From NCBI RefSeq assembly GCF_002284575.1, contig NZ_NPKJ01000060.1:172515-236514 (forward strand): 64,000 nt of DNA, given 5' to 3'. Positions 1 to 9,121 of the stretch are shown one piece after another (position 1 is the stretch's first letter; every line of letters starts with the position of its first letter). The stretch is from Mesorhizobium temperatum (GTDB taxonomy: Bacteria > Pseudomonadota > Alphaproteobacteria > Rhizobiales > Rhizobiaceae). The notes under the pieces were generated by a model that worked only from the letters and a program-made list of their open reading frames with translations, made no database searches and had not been told where the DNA came from. The translations under genes were made by a program, and so were the position numbers.

Positions 1-234
1 TATCACGGCGTCGGCCTGGCCGACGAATACCCGACGCTGCCGCATGCGATCGACTGGACTGAAGACACGCCCGACGGCGTGCTCGTGTCAGGCATGGTGC
101 TTTGCGTCGAAAGCTATATCGGCCGGCTTGGCGGACGCGAGGGCGTCAAGATCGAAGAGCAGATCCTGATCACCGAAACCGGCAACGAGCAGCTTTCGAC
201 CTATCCGCTCGACGAGCGGCTGCTCGGCGGCTGA
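1..234 (+). CDS. M24-family metallopeptidase / creatinase-like protein, C-terminal fragment
   Basis: This is the last 77 residues of a protein whose start lies outside the window. The fragment opens with YHGVGL, which matches the metal-binding His loop of the pita-bread (M24) fold. It then has a Glu in CVESYIG and a second in KIEEQILIT, the usual positions of the last two metal ligands. M24 proteins include Xaa-Pro aminopeptidases, creatinases (creatine to sarcosine plus urea) and related C-N hydrolases. The fragment cannot separate these, but the many sarcosine and dimethylglycine genes in the window make a small-molecule hydrolase plausible. Its 3' end overlaps the convergent reading frame of the next gene by 34 bases. 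Confidence 0.75.
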   Translation, partial: YHGVGLADEYPTLPHAIDWTEDTPDGVLVSGMVLCVESYIGRLGGREGVKIEEQILITETGNEQLSTYPLDERLLGG

Positions 235-2077
235 CGGACGAAAAGCTCAGTAGCTGCAGTCGATTTTGCGCCTTGCCTGGTCAAAGACGCGGTCGAACCG
301 TGCCGATTGGAATCCCGATCCTTGGCCGGAAAGACTTGCCGGAGCGTATCCTTGTCGGCGCCCATGCCGGCCAACGTGTTGATCGCCAGGTCACCATAGC
401 TGGCATGCAGCGGGATGATCCCCGCCCGGATACGCTCCAGAAATGGCTCGATGGCGGGAGCGCCTCGCTCGCCGAGTTGGCAAAGGCCCTGCACTCCCGC
501 CAGGTAGGAATGCTGCCAGAAATTGCCCTTGTCGCGCGGCTGCAGCACCGCGTCGTCAATCAAATAGAGCATTGTCGGAATGGCATCGGCACCGAGCACG
601 GAAAGCCTCGTCAGAGCCGGAAAAGCGGCGACGCGCCGGGGCGTATCCTTTGCCAGTCTTTCGAGATCGGCACGGTGCTCCGGGATCACCTGTTCGGGCA
701 GGTACTGGATCGCGCTGGCCAGGCGCCCGGCCTGCGGTGCTTCGATGTTATCGAACTTGCTGACCTTGATGTCCAGTTCGAAAAGCCGCGCGAAAAGCGC
801 GTCGGCAAGCCGCACCATGCTCTCGGGCGCCACATCCTTCGCATAGTTCGCCGCTGCGAAGACGCTGTCCGGAACGTCCAGACGTCGGTCGCCGAGAATC
901 GCTATGGCCAGATCGACATCGGCCTGCGCCGCAGCCCGTCTGTCGCGCAGCCTATCGAAGAAATCATTGACGAGAGAGTTGGTGACGGCGTCGATGGGGC
1001 CTGGCTGACTGAGCTTCGCTGCCAGGATGGCAGCAGCATCTTCCGAACCGTCGACCGCTGGCAGCGTAAGGTCCATGCCGAGCGTGCCGATTACAAACGC
1101 GCTCCAATCGGGCCGATCTGCGAATTGGACGATATGGGTGAGGTCGAGCGTTCTCGGGAAGCCAACGCGAATATCGAACTGATAGCCGGTCACATAGCTC
1201 GGCAAAAGCAGGAGCAGCAGCCGGTAGGAAGCAACGCCCGTCCATCTGTAGACCTCGGAGAAGGTTGCTCCGTCCTTGTTGTGCACAGAGATGCGGTAGA
1301 CCGACATCGTGTCGGCGGTCGGATTGAGCCCCGCCTGGTAGTCGTTCGCCCCACGCTCGATCTGCCCGGCGCTGATCACCGTGTCAGCTTCGGCAAGTGG
1401 CGCCTCGGATTCGATCAGGCAATTGCCCTTGGCGATTTCGAGCCGCATGCGCTCCGAAGCCTTCGGCGCATTCCGCGCCGCGGACCCTTGTCGAGATCAA
1501 GGAGGCGAATGTCGACAAGCTCGACTGGCGGGCATGAGGTCCGGCGCTCCATGTGGAAAGTCCGGACGATGGCTGAAAAGTCCGGCTCCGGCATGTCCGC
1601 GGCATAGTCGAGCACCATGATACGCCGGGCGCTGCGGGTCAGCAGCGCACGCATGCAGAAATCATCACAGCGGGTCTGGGTCTTTTTCCAGAGGACTGTC
1701 CGGCCGGAGCGAACCGCCAGCGTCTCGGCCCGGAACGGCCGCACGATCCGGTCGTTGTCGCCCGATACCAGCGCCATCGTGGTCTGGTCCATTGACCTGT
1801 TGATTATGAAAGGTGGCAACGCAAGCAGCGCCACCGCGATCAGCGGGCTCGTCAACCAGGCCAGTCGGGCCGGGACCCCGAAGCTGATGGCCCATGTCAA
1901 CAGCAGGAACAGGAACACCGGCGGGATCAGCGCCATCGCCAGGGCGAGCGGGATGCCCACGATGCTGATCGCCGCGACGATCGCGATCTGCGGCAAGAGC
2001 AGGCATGGCAGGGCCGCCAGCCCCAGGACCAGCAGCACTGTCCGAAATGTCCATCTCTGAATGGTTGCCACGGCCAT
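201..2077 (-). pseudogene. Polytopic membrane protein with alpha-solenoid-like C-terminus, split by a frameshift
   Basis: Two reading frames on the minus strand join into one protein of about 620 residues. The first, starting at the ATG at 2077 behind a GGGGA ribosome site, has three to four hydrophobic segments in its first 100 residues and reads to LLDLDKG. The second resumes with SAARNAPKASERMRLEI and continues to position 201. The change of frame falls at 1484-1487, in a run of three G on the coding strand. Restoring one G fuses the two frames. The C-terminal part has helical HEAT-like stretches such as GERGAPAIEPFLERI. I do not recognise the family. The lesion could be a real one-base deletion or a sequencing error, because both halves look well preserved. 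Confidence 0.6.
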
Positions 2078-2170
2078 GGTGCTGTCCCCGCGAAGTCGCG
2101 CGCAGGTTGCACGCACCTGGTGACGGTCGCGTAAAGATCAGCCCCGGCCTGGGTCTATTGCCAATCAGAG

Positions 2171-2992
2171 TTAGCGAACGGTTGTGCCGACGGCTCCGGG
2201 AGAGGACAGCAGGTCGACCAGGATGTTCTTGACCGGCTCCGGTGTCGTCCTGGCGGTGATGAACGGCAGGCCCCTGCGCCGCCTTGTCCAACCGACGACC
2301 GTGACCGCTTCCGCTGCAGGCTCGAAGCGCCGCGCCAGCGCCCAGCTCTGGCAGTCGATGGCCGCGACATCGGCCTTGCCCTCGGCAATCGCGACGATCG
2401 AGGCGCGGTGGCCACCGCTTTCGCTGCGCTCAGAGAAGATGTTCAGGCTTTCGCCCAGCGCCTCCAGGTCACGCGTCAGCCCGACGAAGCCCGACATCGA
2501 ATCGGAGTGGTTGAAGGTGAAACGCATGCTGCGCAGCAGGTCGAGAGGAACAAGAGGGCTGCCGTCATCAGGTGCTCGAACAGACGGCGAGCCGTCCGCG
2601 CGCATCACGATGGCGCTCGAATAGAGTTCGCCCTGCCCGCCCTCGTATGCGTCGTAGCTCGGCTGGCCGACCACCTGGACATGCTCCGACAGGCCGAGTT
2701 CCATCGGCCCCCAGCAGGTCTGTGCGAACAGCAGCGCCGGATGCAGCCAAAGCCCGTGAAAATCCAGTTCGTCCGGCGGCAGCGTCGCTGGATCGGGCGC
2801 GATCACCTTTCCGGCGGCGTCACGGATGCCGCCGTCTACAGGCCACAGATCGGCATTGACGCGAGCGATGGTCTGCGGCGCGTCGATGCCTCTTTGCCGG
2901 AAGGCATCACGCAGCCGTGCCCATTCGGCATCGACCTCGCTCCGCATTTCGGGCCAGTCATACATCGGCAAGGCGGCAACGAAATTGCTCAT
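2171..2992 (-). CDS. PhnD-like substrate-binding protein (PF12974 type)
   Basis: A 273-residue protein resembling the periplasmic binding protein family of phosphate/phosphite/phosphonate transporters. It begins with the typical AALPMYDWPEM segment and later has GQPSYDAYEGG and the VAAIDCQSWAL segment of a type-2 periplasmic fold. No signal peptide is visible from the start at 2992, and no ABC permease or ATPase gene is next to it. It may therefore act as a cytoplasmic or orphan binding protein rather than a transport component. The start was placed just before the recognisable domain. An upstream in-frame start at 3079 would overlap the desaturase gene end. The ligand is unknown. Confidence 0.7.
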   Translation of the reverse strand: MSNFVAALPMYDWPEMRSEVDAEWARLRDAFRQRGIDAPQTIARVNADLWPVDGGIRDAAGKVIAPDPATLPPDELDFHGLWLHPALLFAQTCWGPMELGLSEHVQVVGQPSYDAYEGGQGELYSSAIVMRADGSPSVRAPDDGSPLVPLDLLRSMRFTFNHSDSMSGFVGLTRDLEALGESLNIFSERSESGGHRASIVAIAEGKADVAAIDCQSWALARRFEPAAEAVTVVGWTRRRRGLPFITARTTPEPVKNILVDLLSSPGAVGTTVR

Positions 2993-3075
2993 GCCGGGAT
3001 TTTGGTCGTTACGCTGAGAGACTGACGAGACCATTGACGCGCACCTGGGCATCGCAGCCGGCGATGCCGCAAAAT

Positions 3076-4086
3076 TCATTCTTTCGGCGGCTCGGCGGGC
3101 ACCGGTGCACTGCCAAGCCCATTGAGGCTGCGCGCCCGAACGCGCGGCTTGAACGCCCGGCCCGGCTCCGGCGTGCGCCGCAGCACCGGGTGTACGATCG
3201 GCTCCTTCGCCTTGAACGCATAAGCCTTGAGTAGCGCGAAATAGTTTGGATAGGCGTAGCCATTGTTCATCCGTAGCCACTCGTCACGGCGCTCGCGAAA
3301 CAACTTCGGCAGCCGATACCAAGCCACCGTCGGGCTCTTGTGATGGACGAAATGCAAATTGTTGTTGAGGAACAGCAACGACAGCGGCGAACGCTCGACG
3401 ATCACCGTGCGGCCTTCCGGATGCTCCGACCACTGATGCTCGGCGAAGGTACGGATCGAGATCAGTGACTGGCCGAGCCACACCGGCACCAGCACGTAGA
3501 GCCACAGCGGGATGCCGAAGCCGAACTGCACGACCGCCAGCACCACGGCGAGGCCGATGGCGTGCAGCAGCCATGCCTTGCGGATCACCTTGTCGCCGGC
3601 AAGCATCTGCTTGGCATCGTCGATGAAGAAGCCGGTGCACGACAGCCACGGGCCGAGAATGAGGCGGCCGATCATGGTGTTGTTGATTTTCAGCAGGAAC
3701 TTCATCGCCGGCGGCAATTCGTCATGGTGCCACAGCGCCTTGTAGTAGCTTTCAGGATCGTCAAGCGGATCGGTCAGCCGTTCGTCGGCATGGTGGCGCA
3801 GATGGATGGTCTTGAACCGACGGAACGGCCAGACGAGACCGATCGGCAGGAAGACGAAAGCTTCGTTGAGCTGCGCATTGCGGGTCGGATGGCCGTGCAG
3901 GACTTCGTGCGCCAGCGAGGATTGCAGCGCAGCCATCAAGGCCAGAACGACGAGCGCCAGCAGCGGATAGGACGGCCACAGGAACAGGCCGGCTGCGAGC
4001 CAGGTGCCGTAACAGAAGAACGCGAGAAACACGGTCGGCCATTCGATGGCCGGTGCATTGCGTCGTCTGTTATTCATGCTCGTCAT
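3076..4086 (-). CDS. Fatty-acid desaturase family membrane di-iron oxygenase
   Basis: A 336-residue membrane protein with the histidine boxes of PF00487: HEVLHGH (His60, His64, His66), HLRHHAD (His95, His98, His99) and HFVHHK near residue 260. These ligate a di-iron centre. Hydrophobic segments lie around residues 17-37, 42-56 and 170-200. Members desaturate or hydroxylate acyl chains, but several act on other substrates. The setting is divergent from an XRE regulator and close to bmt and the corrinoid methyltransferase genes, so oxidation of an N-methylated compound is a reasonable alternative to lipid desaturation. A second, diverged family member lies at 19614-20525. Confidence 0.85.
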   Translation of the reverse strand: MTSMNNRRRNAPAIEWPTVFLAFFCYGTWLAAGLFLWPSYPLLALVVLALMAALQSSLAHEVLHGHPTRNAQLNEAFVFLPIGLVWPFRRFKTIHLRHHADERLTDPLDDPESYYKALWHHDELPPAMKFLLKINNTMIGRLILGPWLSCTGFFIDDAKQMLAGDKVIRKAWLLHAIGLAVVLAVVQFGFGIPLWLYVLVPVWLGQSLISIRTFAEHQWSEHPEGRTVIVERSPLSLLFLNNNLHFVHHKSPTVAWYRLPKLFRERRDEWLRMNNGYAYPNYFALLKAYAFKAKEPIVHPVLRRTPEPGRAFKPRVRARSLNGLGSAPVPAEPPKE

Positions 4087-4128
4087 GGATCGACCACTGC
4101 CCTTCCAGTCGCCGGAACCGTTTTGATT

Positions 4129-4148
4129 CCTGACAGCATTGTGTCAGG
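4129..4148. promoter_or_regulatory. Inverted repeat between divergent desaturase and XRE regulator genes
   Basis: CCTGACA and TGTCAGG form a perfect 7-base inverted repeat with a 6-base spacer. It lies 43-62 bases upstream of the desaturase start, in the 228-base divergent promoter region. A second, weaker pair (CATTG/CAATG) follows immediately. The position suits an operator for the adjacent XRE regulator, but no binding data exist here. Confidence 0.4.
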
Positions 4149-4314
4149 AGCATTGAGATGCTGCAATGAGACAAAGCGCACAAAATGTTGCGATTGCGCA
4201 TTTTAAGCCGCACATGTTATTAATTGTAAACGAGCTGGCGGATTCATTTACGCCCGATGTGCCAGTTTAGTGGCCTCGGCGGATTTTTTTCCTCCCAATA
4301 GCCGGAATGACGAT

Positions 4315-5157
4315 ATGGACAAACGCGACCTGTCGACGATCTTTCGGGAGCGCATGAAAATGCTCCTGACACGATCCGACTTGAACCAGTCCGCCTTCGC
4401 GACGGCGGTGGGCATCGACCGCTCGGCGCTTTCGCAGTTGCTGTCCGGCGCCTCGACACGCCTTCCCCGCGCCGAAACGCTGCTCAACATCGCCGCCGAA
4501 TTCAAGGTGTCGCTCGACTGGCTGCTTGGCCTCAGCCAGGACGAAGGCGTCACCGGTGAAATCCGCGAAAGCCTGGAGATCGAGGAAGCGGCCGACGGCT
4601 TCGACCGCACGCTGCTGGCCAAATGGCATGCCGAGGCTGCGGGCACGAAAATCCGTTACGTGCCGGCCGGCATTCCCGACCTTCTGCGCACCGAGGCGCT
4701 TGTCGACTACGAGGCTGGTATTGCCAACAAGAGCCGCGAGGCGCAGGCCGGTGAGACGCAGTACCGCATCGACTACAACCGGCGGCCTGAAACCGACATG
4801 GAAGTCTGCATGCCGCGCCACACGCTGGAGATCTTTGCGCGCGGACTGGGCGTCTGGGACCGTTTCCCTGAGGCCGACCGCCACCAGCAGCTTCTTCACA
4901 TGGCGACGCTGCTCGACGACCTTTATCCCACCTTCCGCCTGTTTCTCTATGACGGGCGCATGCGCTATTCGATCCCCTACACCATCTTTGGGCCTTATCG
5001 CGCCGCCATCTATGTCGGCGACATGTATCTGGTGCTGAACGCGACCCAGCCGGTCCGCACGCTGACCAGCCATTTCGACAATCTGATCCGCGCCGCCGAC
5101 GTCAACGCGCATGAGGCGGCCAGCTTTACGCAAAGGCTGGCGGAGACGCGATTTTGA
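4315..5157 (+). CDS. XRE-family transcriptional regulator with large C-terminal sensory domain
   Basis: A 280-residue regulator. Residues 10-72 form an HTH_3 domain with the usual QSAFATAVGIDRSALSQLL recognition region. The remaining 200 residues are a soluble domain I do not recognise, presumably ligand-sensing. It includes TDMEVCMPRHTLEIFARG and a conserved-looking FRLFLYDGRMRYS stretch. The ATG at 4315 was chosen over an upstream GTG at 4270 because the HTH domain begins directly after it. The gene is divergent from the desaturase and is followed after 89 bases by bmt in the same direction. Local regulation of either neighbour is likely. Confidence 0.85.
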   Translation: MDKRDLSTIFRERMKMLLTRSDLNQSAFATAVGIDRSALSQLLSGASTRLPRAETLLNIAAEFKVSLDWLLGLSQDEGVTGEIRESLEIEEAADGFDRTLLAKWHAEAAGTKIRYVPAGIPDLLRTEALVDYEAGIANKSREAQAGETQYRIDYNRRPETDMEVCMPRHTLEIFARGLGVWDRFPEADRHQQLLHMATLLDDLYPTFRLFLYDGRMRYSIPYTIFGPYRAAIYVGDMYLVLNATQPVRTLTSHFDNLIRAADVNAHEAASFTQRLAETRF

Positions 5158-5187
5158 CGGCTTGTTTGCCGCGCCGACATTGACGCC

Positions 5188-5207
5188 ATATAAAGATTTC
5201 TTTATAT
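5188..5207. promoter_or_regulatory. ATATAAAGA-N2-TCTTTATAT palindromic operator upstream of bmt
   Basis: A perfect inverted repeat with 9-base arms and a 2-base centre ends 39 bases upstream of the bmt start. Essentially the same palindrome occurs at 22696-22717 in front of the mtgA-like gene, so the two promoters probably share a regulator. An ArsR-type regulator of the methionine cycle such as SahR is a candidate by function and symmetry. I could not compare the motif with a reference. Confidence 0.65.
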
Positions 5208-5246
5208 CCTTATCTCGACAAAGAATTCCCGGAAGGCGTATTTCCA

Positions 5247-6263
5247 ATGACGAATCCAATTGACGCGCTGCTTGCCGAAAAGGGCGTTCTGCTTGCCGAT
5301 GGCGCCACCGGTACCAATCTGTTCGCCATGGGGCTCGAGGCCGGCGAGGCTCCAGAGTTGCTGAACGAGACGGCTCCCGACACCATCACCAGCCTGCACC
5401 AGAACTTTGTCGATGCCGGCGCCGACATCATTCTCACCAACTCCTTCGGCGGCACCCGCCACCGGCTGAAGCTGCACCATGCGCAAGACCGCGTGCATGC
5501 GCTGAACAAGCGCGCCGCCGAGATCGCCCGCGCTGTCGCCGATAAAGCCGGCCGCAAGGTCATCGTGGCGGGTTCGGTCGGCCCGACCGGCGAGTTGCTG
5601 GTGCCGCTCGGTGCCATGACCTATGACGAGGCGGTCGAGGCCTTTGCCGAACAGATCGAGGGCCTGAAGGCCGGCGGTGCCGAAGTCGCCTGGATCGAGA
5701 CCATGTCGGCGCCGGACGAAATCCGCGCCGCAGCCGAAGCCGCGATCCGCGTCGGCCTGCCCTATACTTATACCGGCTCCTTCGACACCGCCGGCCGCAC
5801 CATGATGGGGCTATTGCCGAAGGACATCCACGGCGTCGCCGATGGGCTATCGCAGGCGCCGCTCGGTGTCGGCGCCAATTGCGGTGTCGGCGCCTCCGAC
5901 ATCCTCGCCTCGCTGCTCGATATGACCGAGGCGAAGCCGGAGGCGACGGTGATCGTCAAGGGCAATTGCGGCATTCCGGAATTCCGCGGCGCCGAAATCC
6001 ACTATTCCGGCACGCCCGAATTGATGGCCGACTATGTCAGGCTCGCCGTCGATGCCGGCGCCAAAATCGTCGGCGGTTGCTGCGGCACCTCGTTCGCCCA
6101 CCTAGCCGCCATGCGCAAGGCACTCGACGCGCACACCAGATCGGATCGCCCGACCGTCGAGAAAATCGTCGAGCGCATCGGCCCGATGCGCAACAAGCAG
6201 GCGACAGTCAACACCGCCGAGACCAGCGAAGCCCGCCGCGAGCGCCGACGCAGCCGCGCCTGA
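5247..6263 (+). CDS. bmt: Betaine-homocysteine S-methyltransferase (Bmt type)
   Basis: A 338-residue zinc-dependent homocysteine methyltransferase. It should move a methyl group from glycine betaine or a similar donor to homocysteine, giving methionine and dimethylglycine. The N-terminal LLADGATGTNL opens the (beta/alpha)8 barrel. The three zinc cysteines are Cys212 in GANCGVG and Cys278-Cys279 in GGCCGT. Rhizobial Bmt proteins of this kind lack the C-terminal extension of animal BHMT. The last 12 residues are strongly basic (EARRERRRSRA), a trait shared with several proteins of the corrinoid pathway further on. A palindromic operator lies just upstream. Donor identity is inferred from the family and the neighbourhood. 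Confidence 0.85.
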   Translation: MTNPIDALLAEKGVLLADGATGTNLFAMGLEAGEAPELLNETAPDTITSLHQNFVDAGADIILTNSFGGTRHRLKLHHAQDRVHALNKRAAEIARAVADKAGRKVIVAGSVGPTGELLVPLGAMTYDEAVEAFAEQIEGLKAGGAEVAWIETMSAPDEIRAAAEAAIRVGLPYTYTGSFDTAGRTMMGLLPKDIHGVADGLSQAPLGVGANCGVGASDILASLLDMTEAKPEATVIVKGNCGIPEFRGAEIHYSGTPELMADYVRLAVDAGAKIVGGCCGTSFAHLAAMRKALDAHTRSDRPTVEKIVERIGPMRNKQATVNTAETSEARRERRRSRA

Positions 6264-6272
6264 CAAATGTTG

Positions 6273-6305
6273 AAAAAAGGGCCGGCAAGGTTTTCCTCGC
6301 CGGCC
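6273..6305 (-). terminator. Intrinsic terminator of the VWA gene
   Basis: On the minus strand a GC-rich stem (GGCCGGC and an AGG extension, pairing across an AAAA loop) is followed by six T. It lies downstream of the VWA gene and between it and the convergent bmt gene, so it ends minus-strand transcription and may also slow bmt read-through. Confidence 0.75.
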
Positions 6306-6375
6306 TGTCTCACGGCCGTGTGTCGGTTTTCCGTATCAGAACGATTCTATCTGAGGAAACCGGCCGTCATCACCA

Positions 6376-8469
6376 TTACCGGTTACCGCCGAGCGCCGAG
6401 GCAAGGCGCACCAGCGAGAGGAACTCGGACCGGTACCCAAACGGGTCGGCTCCCCGGGCGGCAGTGGCAATCTCCATGATCTTGTCGTAGCCGAACTTCG
6501 CGGTCGCATCCTCGTCGCGCAGCTTCTGGCCGAAGGCCGCGACGGCAACGGAGAAACGCTGGTCGGTGCTGGCCTGGTCGAAATCAGCCACTTCATTGGC
6601 CGATGTCACCGGCGTGGTGATCAGCTTCGAGGCATCCTCATTCGGCAACTTGTAGCGGATCTTCACGAACGCATATTCGTCGGCATTGGCGACGCCGCCA
6701 TTGTTCACTGCAGCCTGGCCATAGCGCAGCGGATCGATTTGCTCGGCGCCGTTGCCTTTCGGCGTGATCTCGTAGATCGCAGTGACCGAATGGCCGGAGC
6801 CGATCTCGCCGGCATCGACGCGGTCGTTGTTGAAATCCTCGCGATTCAAGGCGCGGGTCTCGTAGCCGATCAGCCGGTATTCCGAGACTTTTTGCGGGTT
6901 GAACTCGACCTGGATCTTCACGTCCTTGGCGATGGTGAACAGCGTCGAAGACGCATCCTCGACCAGCACCTTCTCCGCCTCGGCCAAAGTGTCGATATAG
7001 GCGGCGGTGCCGTTGCCGTTCTGGGCGATGGTCTGCATCATCTGATCGTTCAAATTGCCGCGACCGAAACCGAACACCGACAGGAACACGCCGGTCTTAC
7101 GCTCCTTTTCGATCAATCGCTTCAGATCGTCGTCGTCGGTCTGGCCGACATTGAAGTCGCCGTCCGTGGCGAGCATCACGCGATTGATCCCGTCGTCGAC
7201 AAAGGATTTCTGCGCCAGCCTGTAGGCTTCCTTGATACCCGCCTCGCCGGCCGTGCTGCCGCCGGGCGCCAACGTGTCGATGGCATTGAGAATCTTGTCC
7301 TTCTCCGAAACCTTCGTCGGCTCCAGGACAGTGCCGGCATCGCCCGCATAGGTGACGATCGAAACCGTGTCGTCGGGCTTCAATTTGTTGACCAGAAGTC
7401 GGAAGGCGGACTGCAAGAGCGGCAACTTATCCTGCTCGTTCATCGAGCCCGACACGTCGATCAGGAAGACCAGATTGGCCTTGGGCTGCTCGGCCGGCTT
7501 CGCGTCGAAACCTTTGATGGCGACATGCATCAGCCTAGTGTGCCCATTCCATGGCGTTGGCATGACGCTAACGGTCGAGTTGAACGGCGTCGAGGCGGTC
7601 TCAGGACCTTTCCAATCATAGGGGAAGTAGTTGATCATCTCCTCGACGCGGACCGTGTCGGCCTGCGGCAGGAAACCTTCCTTCAGCGAACGCCGCACGA
7701 AGGAATAGGAGGCCGTGTCGACATCGATCGAGAAGGTCGAGACCGGGTCTTCGAGCGCGGCACGCACCGGATTGGTCTTGAAATCCTCGACGCGGTCGCG
7801 GTTTTGCTCCTGCGTCAGCATCTGGTCGGCCGGCATAGCGGCAGGCCGCTGCCCCATCAGTTTGGACTCGGCTGTTGTGCCGGGCATAGCATTGACCGTT
7901 GGGGCGCTTGCGCCGCCGTCCAGTGCGAACTCGCGGCTCGGCGCCGGCGGGGGCGCATTGCGGGTCAGCGCACCTTGCCTTGCCATGCCGCCGACGGCCG
8001 CCGATTCTGGCTTCGGCGGCGATGCCGGCGCAAGCGCCTCGGCTGCGTCGCGGCTTTCGTCGTCGGCTTTCTTCCGCCTGTCGGCCTCGGCCACGGTGAG
8101 CGGTCTCGCCGTTGGCGGCGCATTAGCCACTGGTTTGTCGGCCAGCGTTTCCGTGATCTTCTCGTCCCCACCGGAATAGAACGGCTGCTCCTGCAGCATA
8201 TAGATGGTGGCGTATCCGGCGATCGGCAGGGCGACGAGCCCGGCAATGGCCGGGGTAGCGAAGAGTTTCTTTTGCATGATTTCGCTCCAGAGGTTTTGTG
8301 CTCGCTCTGTGAGACGCAGCCCGTTCGCCGATCCTTGGGCTGCGGGTGAAGTTTTTTCGTCCAGGTCGTAGGCCCGCATGGCGGCCTCGAAGGCACGCGT
8401 CTTGGCGTCGGTGCCCGGTGCCGGCGTTGCGATGTCGCGCAGCCTGTTGAGTTCGTTGTCGTCGACCAT
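6376..8469 (-). CDS. Membrane-anchored von Willebrand factor type A protein (YfbK type)
   Basis: A 697-residue protein. Residues 1-60 are cytoplasmic and one transmembrane segment lies at about 70-92. A low-complexity Pro/Ala region follows to about 220, then the von_Willebrand/VWA/DUF3520 architecture typical of YfbK-like proteins. The MIDAS motif DVSGSMN starts at Asp338, and TLAPGGSTAGEAG supplies the later Thr/Ser site. The gene starts two bases after the stop of an ECF sigma factor gene, so the pair is translationally coupled. This pairing is common in Proteobacteria. The N-terminal cytoplasmic part could serve as an anti-sigma domain, although no zinc motif is seen. Its role is unknown. 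Confidence 0.88.
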   Translation of the reverse strand: MVDDNELNRLRDIATPAPGTDAKTRAFEAAMRAYDLDEKTSPAAQGSANGLRLTERAQNLWSEIMQKKLFATPAIAGLVALPIAGYATIYMLQEQPFYSGGDEKITETLADKPVANAPPTARPLTVAEADRRKKADDESRDAAEALAPASPPKPESAAVGGMARQGALTRNAPPPAPSREFALDGGASAPTVNAMPGTTAESKLMGQRPAAMPADQMLTQEQNRDRVEDFKTNPVRAALEDPVSTFSIDVDTASYSFVRRSLKEGFLPQADTVRVEEMINYFPYDWKGPETASTPFNSTVSVMPTPWNGHTRLMHVAIKGFDAKPAEQPKANLVFLIDVSGSMNEQDKLPLLQSAFRLLVNKLKPDDTVSIVTYAGDAGTVLEPTKVSEKDKILNAIDTLAPGGSTAGEAGIKEAYRLAQKSFVDDGINRVMLATDGDFNVGQTDDDDLKRLIEKERKTGVFLSVFGFGRGNLNDQMMQTIAQNGNGTAAYIDTLAEAEKVLVEDASSTLFTIAKDVKIQVEFNPQKVSEYRLIGYETRALNREDFNNDRVDAGEIGSGHSVTAIYEITPKGNGAEQIDPLRYGQAAVNNGGVANADEYAFVKIRYKLPNEDASKLITTPVTSANEVADFDQASTDQRFSVAVAAFGQKLRDEDATAKFGYDKIMEIATAARGADPFGYRSEFLSLVRLASALGGNR

Positions 8470-8471
8470 GA

Positions 8472-9035
8472 TTACACTTCCCCGGCTGAAAGCAGGAGCG
8501 TCTTCAACCGTTTCTTCGCTTCATGGATGTGCCAGGAAACCGTCGTCTCCGAGATGCCCATCGCCTCGGCGGCAACTGCGTGGCTCAGCCCTTCGCCATA
8601 GACGAGCAGCACCGCGTCGCGCTGCTTGCCCGGCAGCATCCGCACCGCCGCCCAAAGCGCCTCGGCCGGATCTTCGGGCTCGACCGGAGCTTCTCCCGAG
8701 ATCCGCTCGTAAGCGCCGTAGGCTTCGGTCTTGGTCGTCTCGCGGACGGTCTTGCGCATCATGTCGCGCGCTGCATTCAGCGTCATGGTGTAGAGCCAGG
8801 TGGTGAAGGCGCCGTTGCCACAATAATCGCGGATCGCCCGGCCAAGGCGGACGCAAACTTCCTGGGCGATATCCTCGGCATCGGCCTTTTTCCCGCACCA
8901 GCGATAGGCGGCGCGATAGACGAAATCATAGTGCCTTTCGAGCAATGTGCCGAAAGCCCCCCTGTCTCCGCCCTTCGCCCGCCCGATCAACTCGGCGTCG
9001 GAGGCTTCGCTTTCATCCAGCATCAGCGCCATCAT
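8472..9035 (-). CDS. ECF-type RNA polymerase sigma factor
   Basis: A 187-residue sigma-70 family protein. Region 2 covers about residues 24-95 (YDFVYRAAYRWCGKKADAEDIAQEV), and region 4 about 125-180 (LPGKQRDAVLLVYGEGLSHAVAAEAMGISETTVSWHIHEAKKRL). It heads a two-gene operon with the VWA protein, which probably controls it or responds with it. Two adjacent ATG codons (9035 and 9032) are possible starts. No recognisable autoregulated promoter was identified upstream. Confidence 0.9.
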   Translation of the reverse strand: MMALMLDESEASDAELIGRAKGGDRGAFGTLLERHYDFVYRAAYRWCGKKADAEDIAQEVCVRLGRAIRDYCGNGAFTTWLYTMTLNAARDMMRKTVRETTKTEAYGAYERISGEAPVEPEDPAEALWAAVRMLPGKQRDAVLLVYGEGLSHAVAAEAMGISETTVSWHIHEAKKRLKTLLLSAGEV

Positions 9036-9121
9036 TTGCCTGTTGGACGAAGGCTAATGGCGATTCCTTGGGATGATGGAAGAAATTTTTGGCAGGCGGT
9101 CACATGACGACCATCTGCGCC

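Noticed and set aside
102..1607. Plus-strand reading frame of 501 codons
   Set aside because: It lies antisense to the two halves of the frameshifted membrane protein. It has an Arg-rich shadow composition and no domain.
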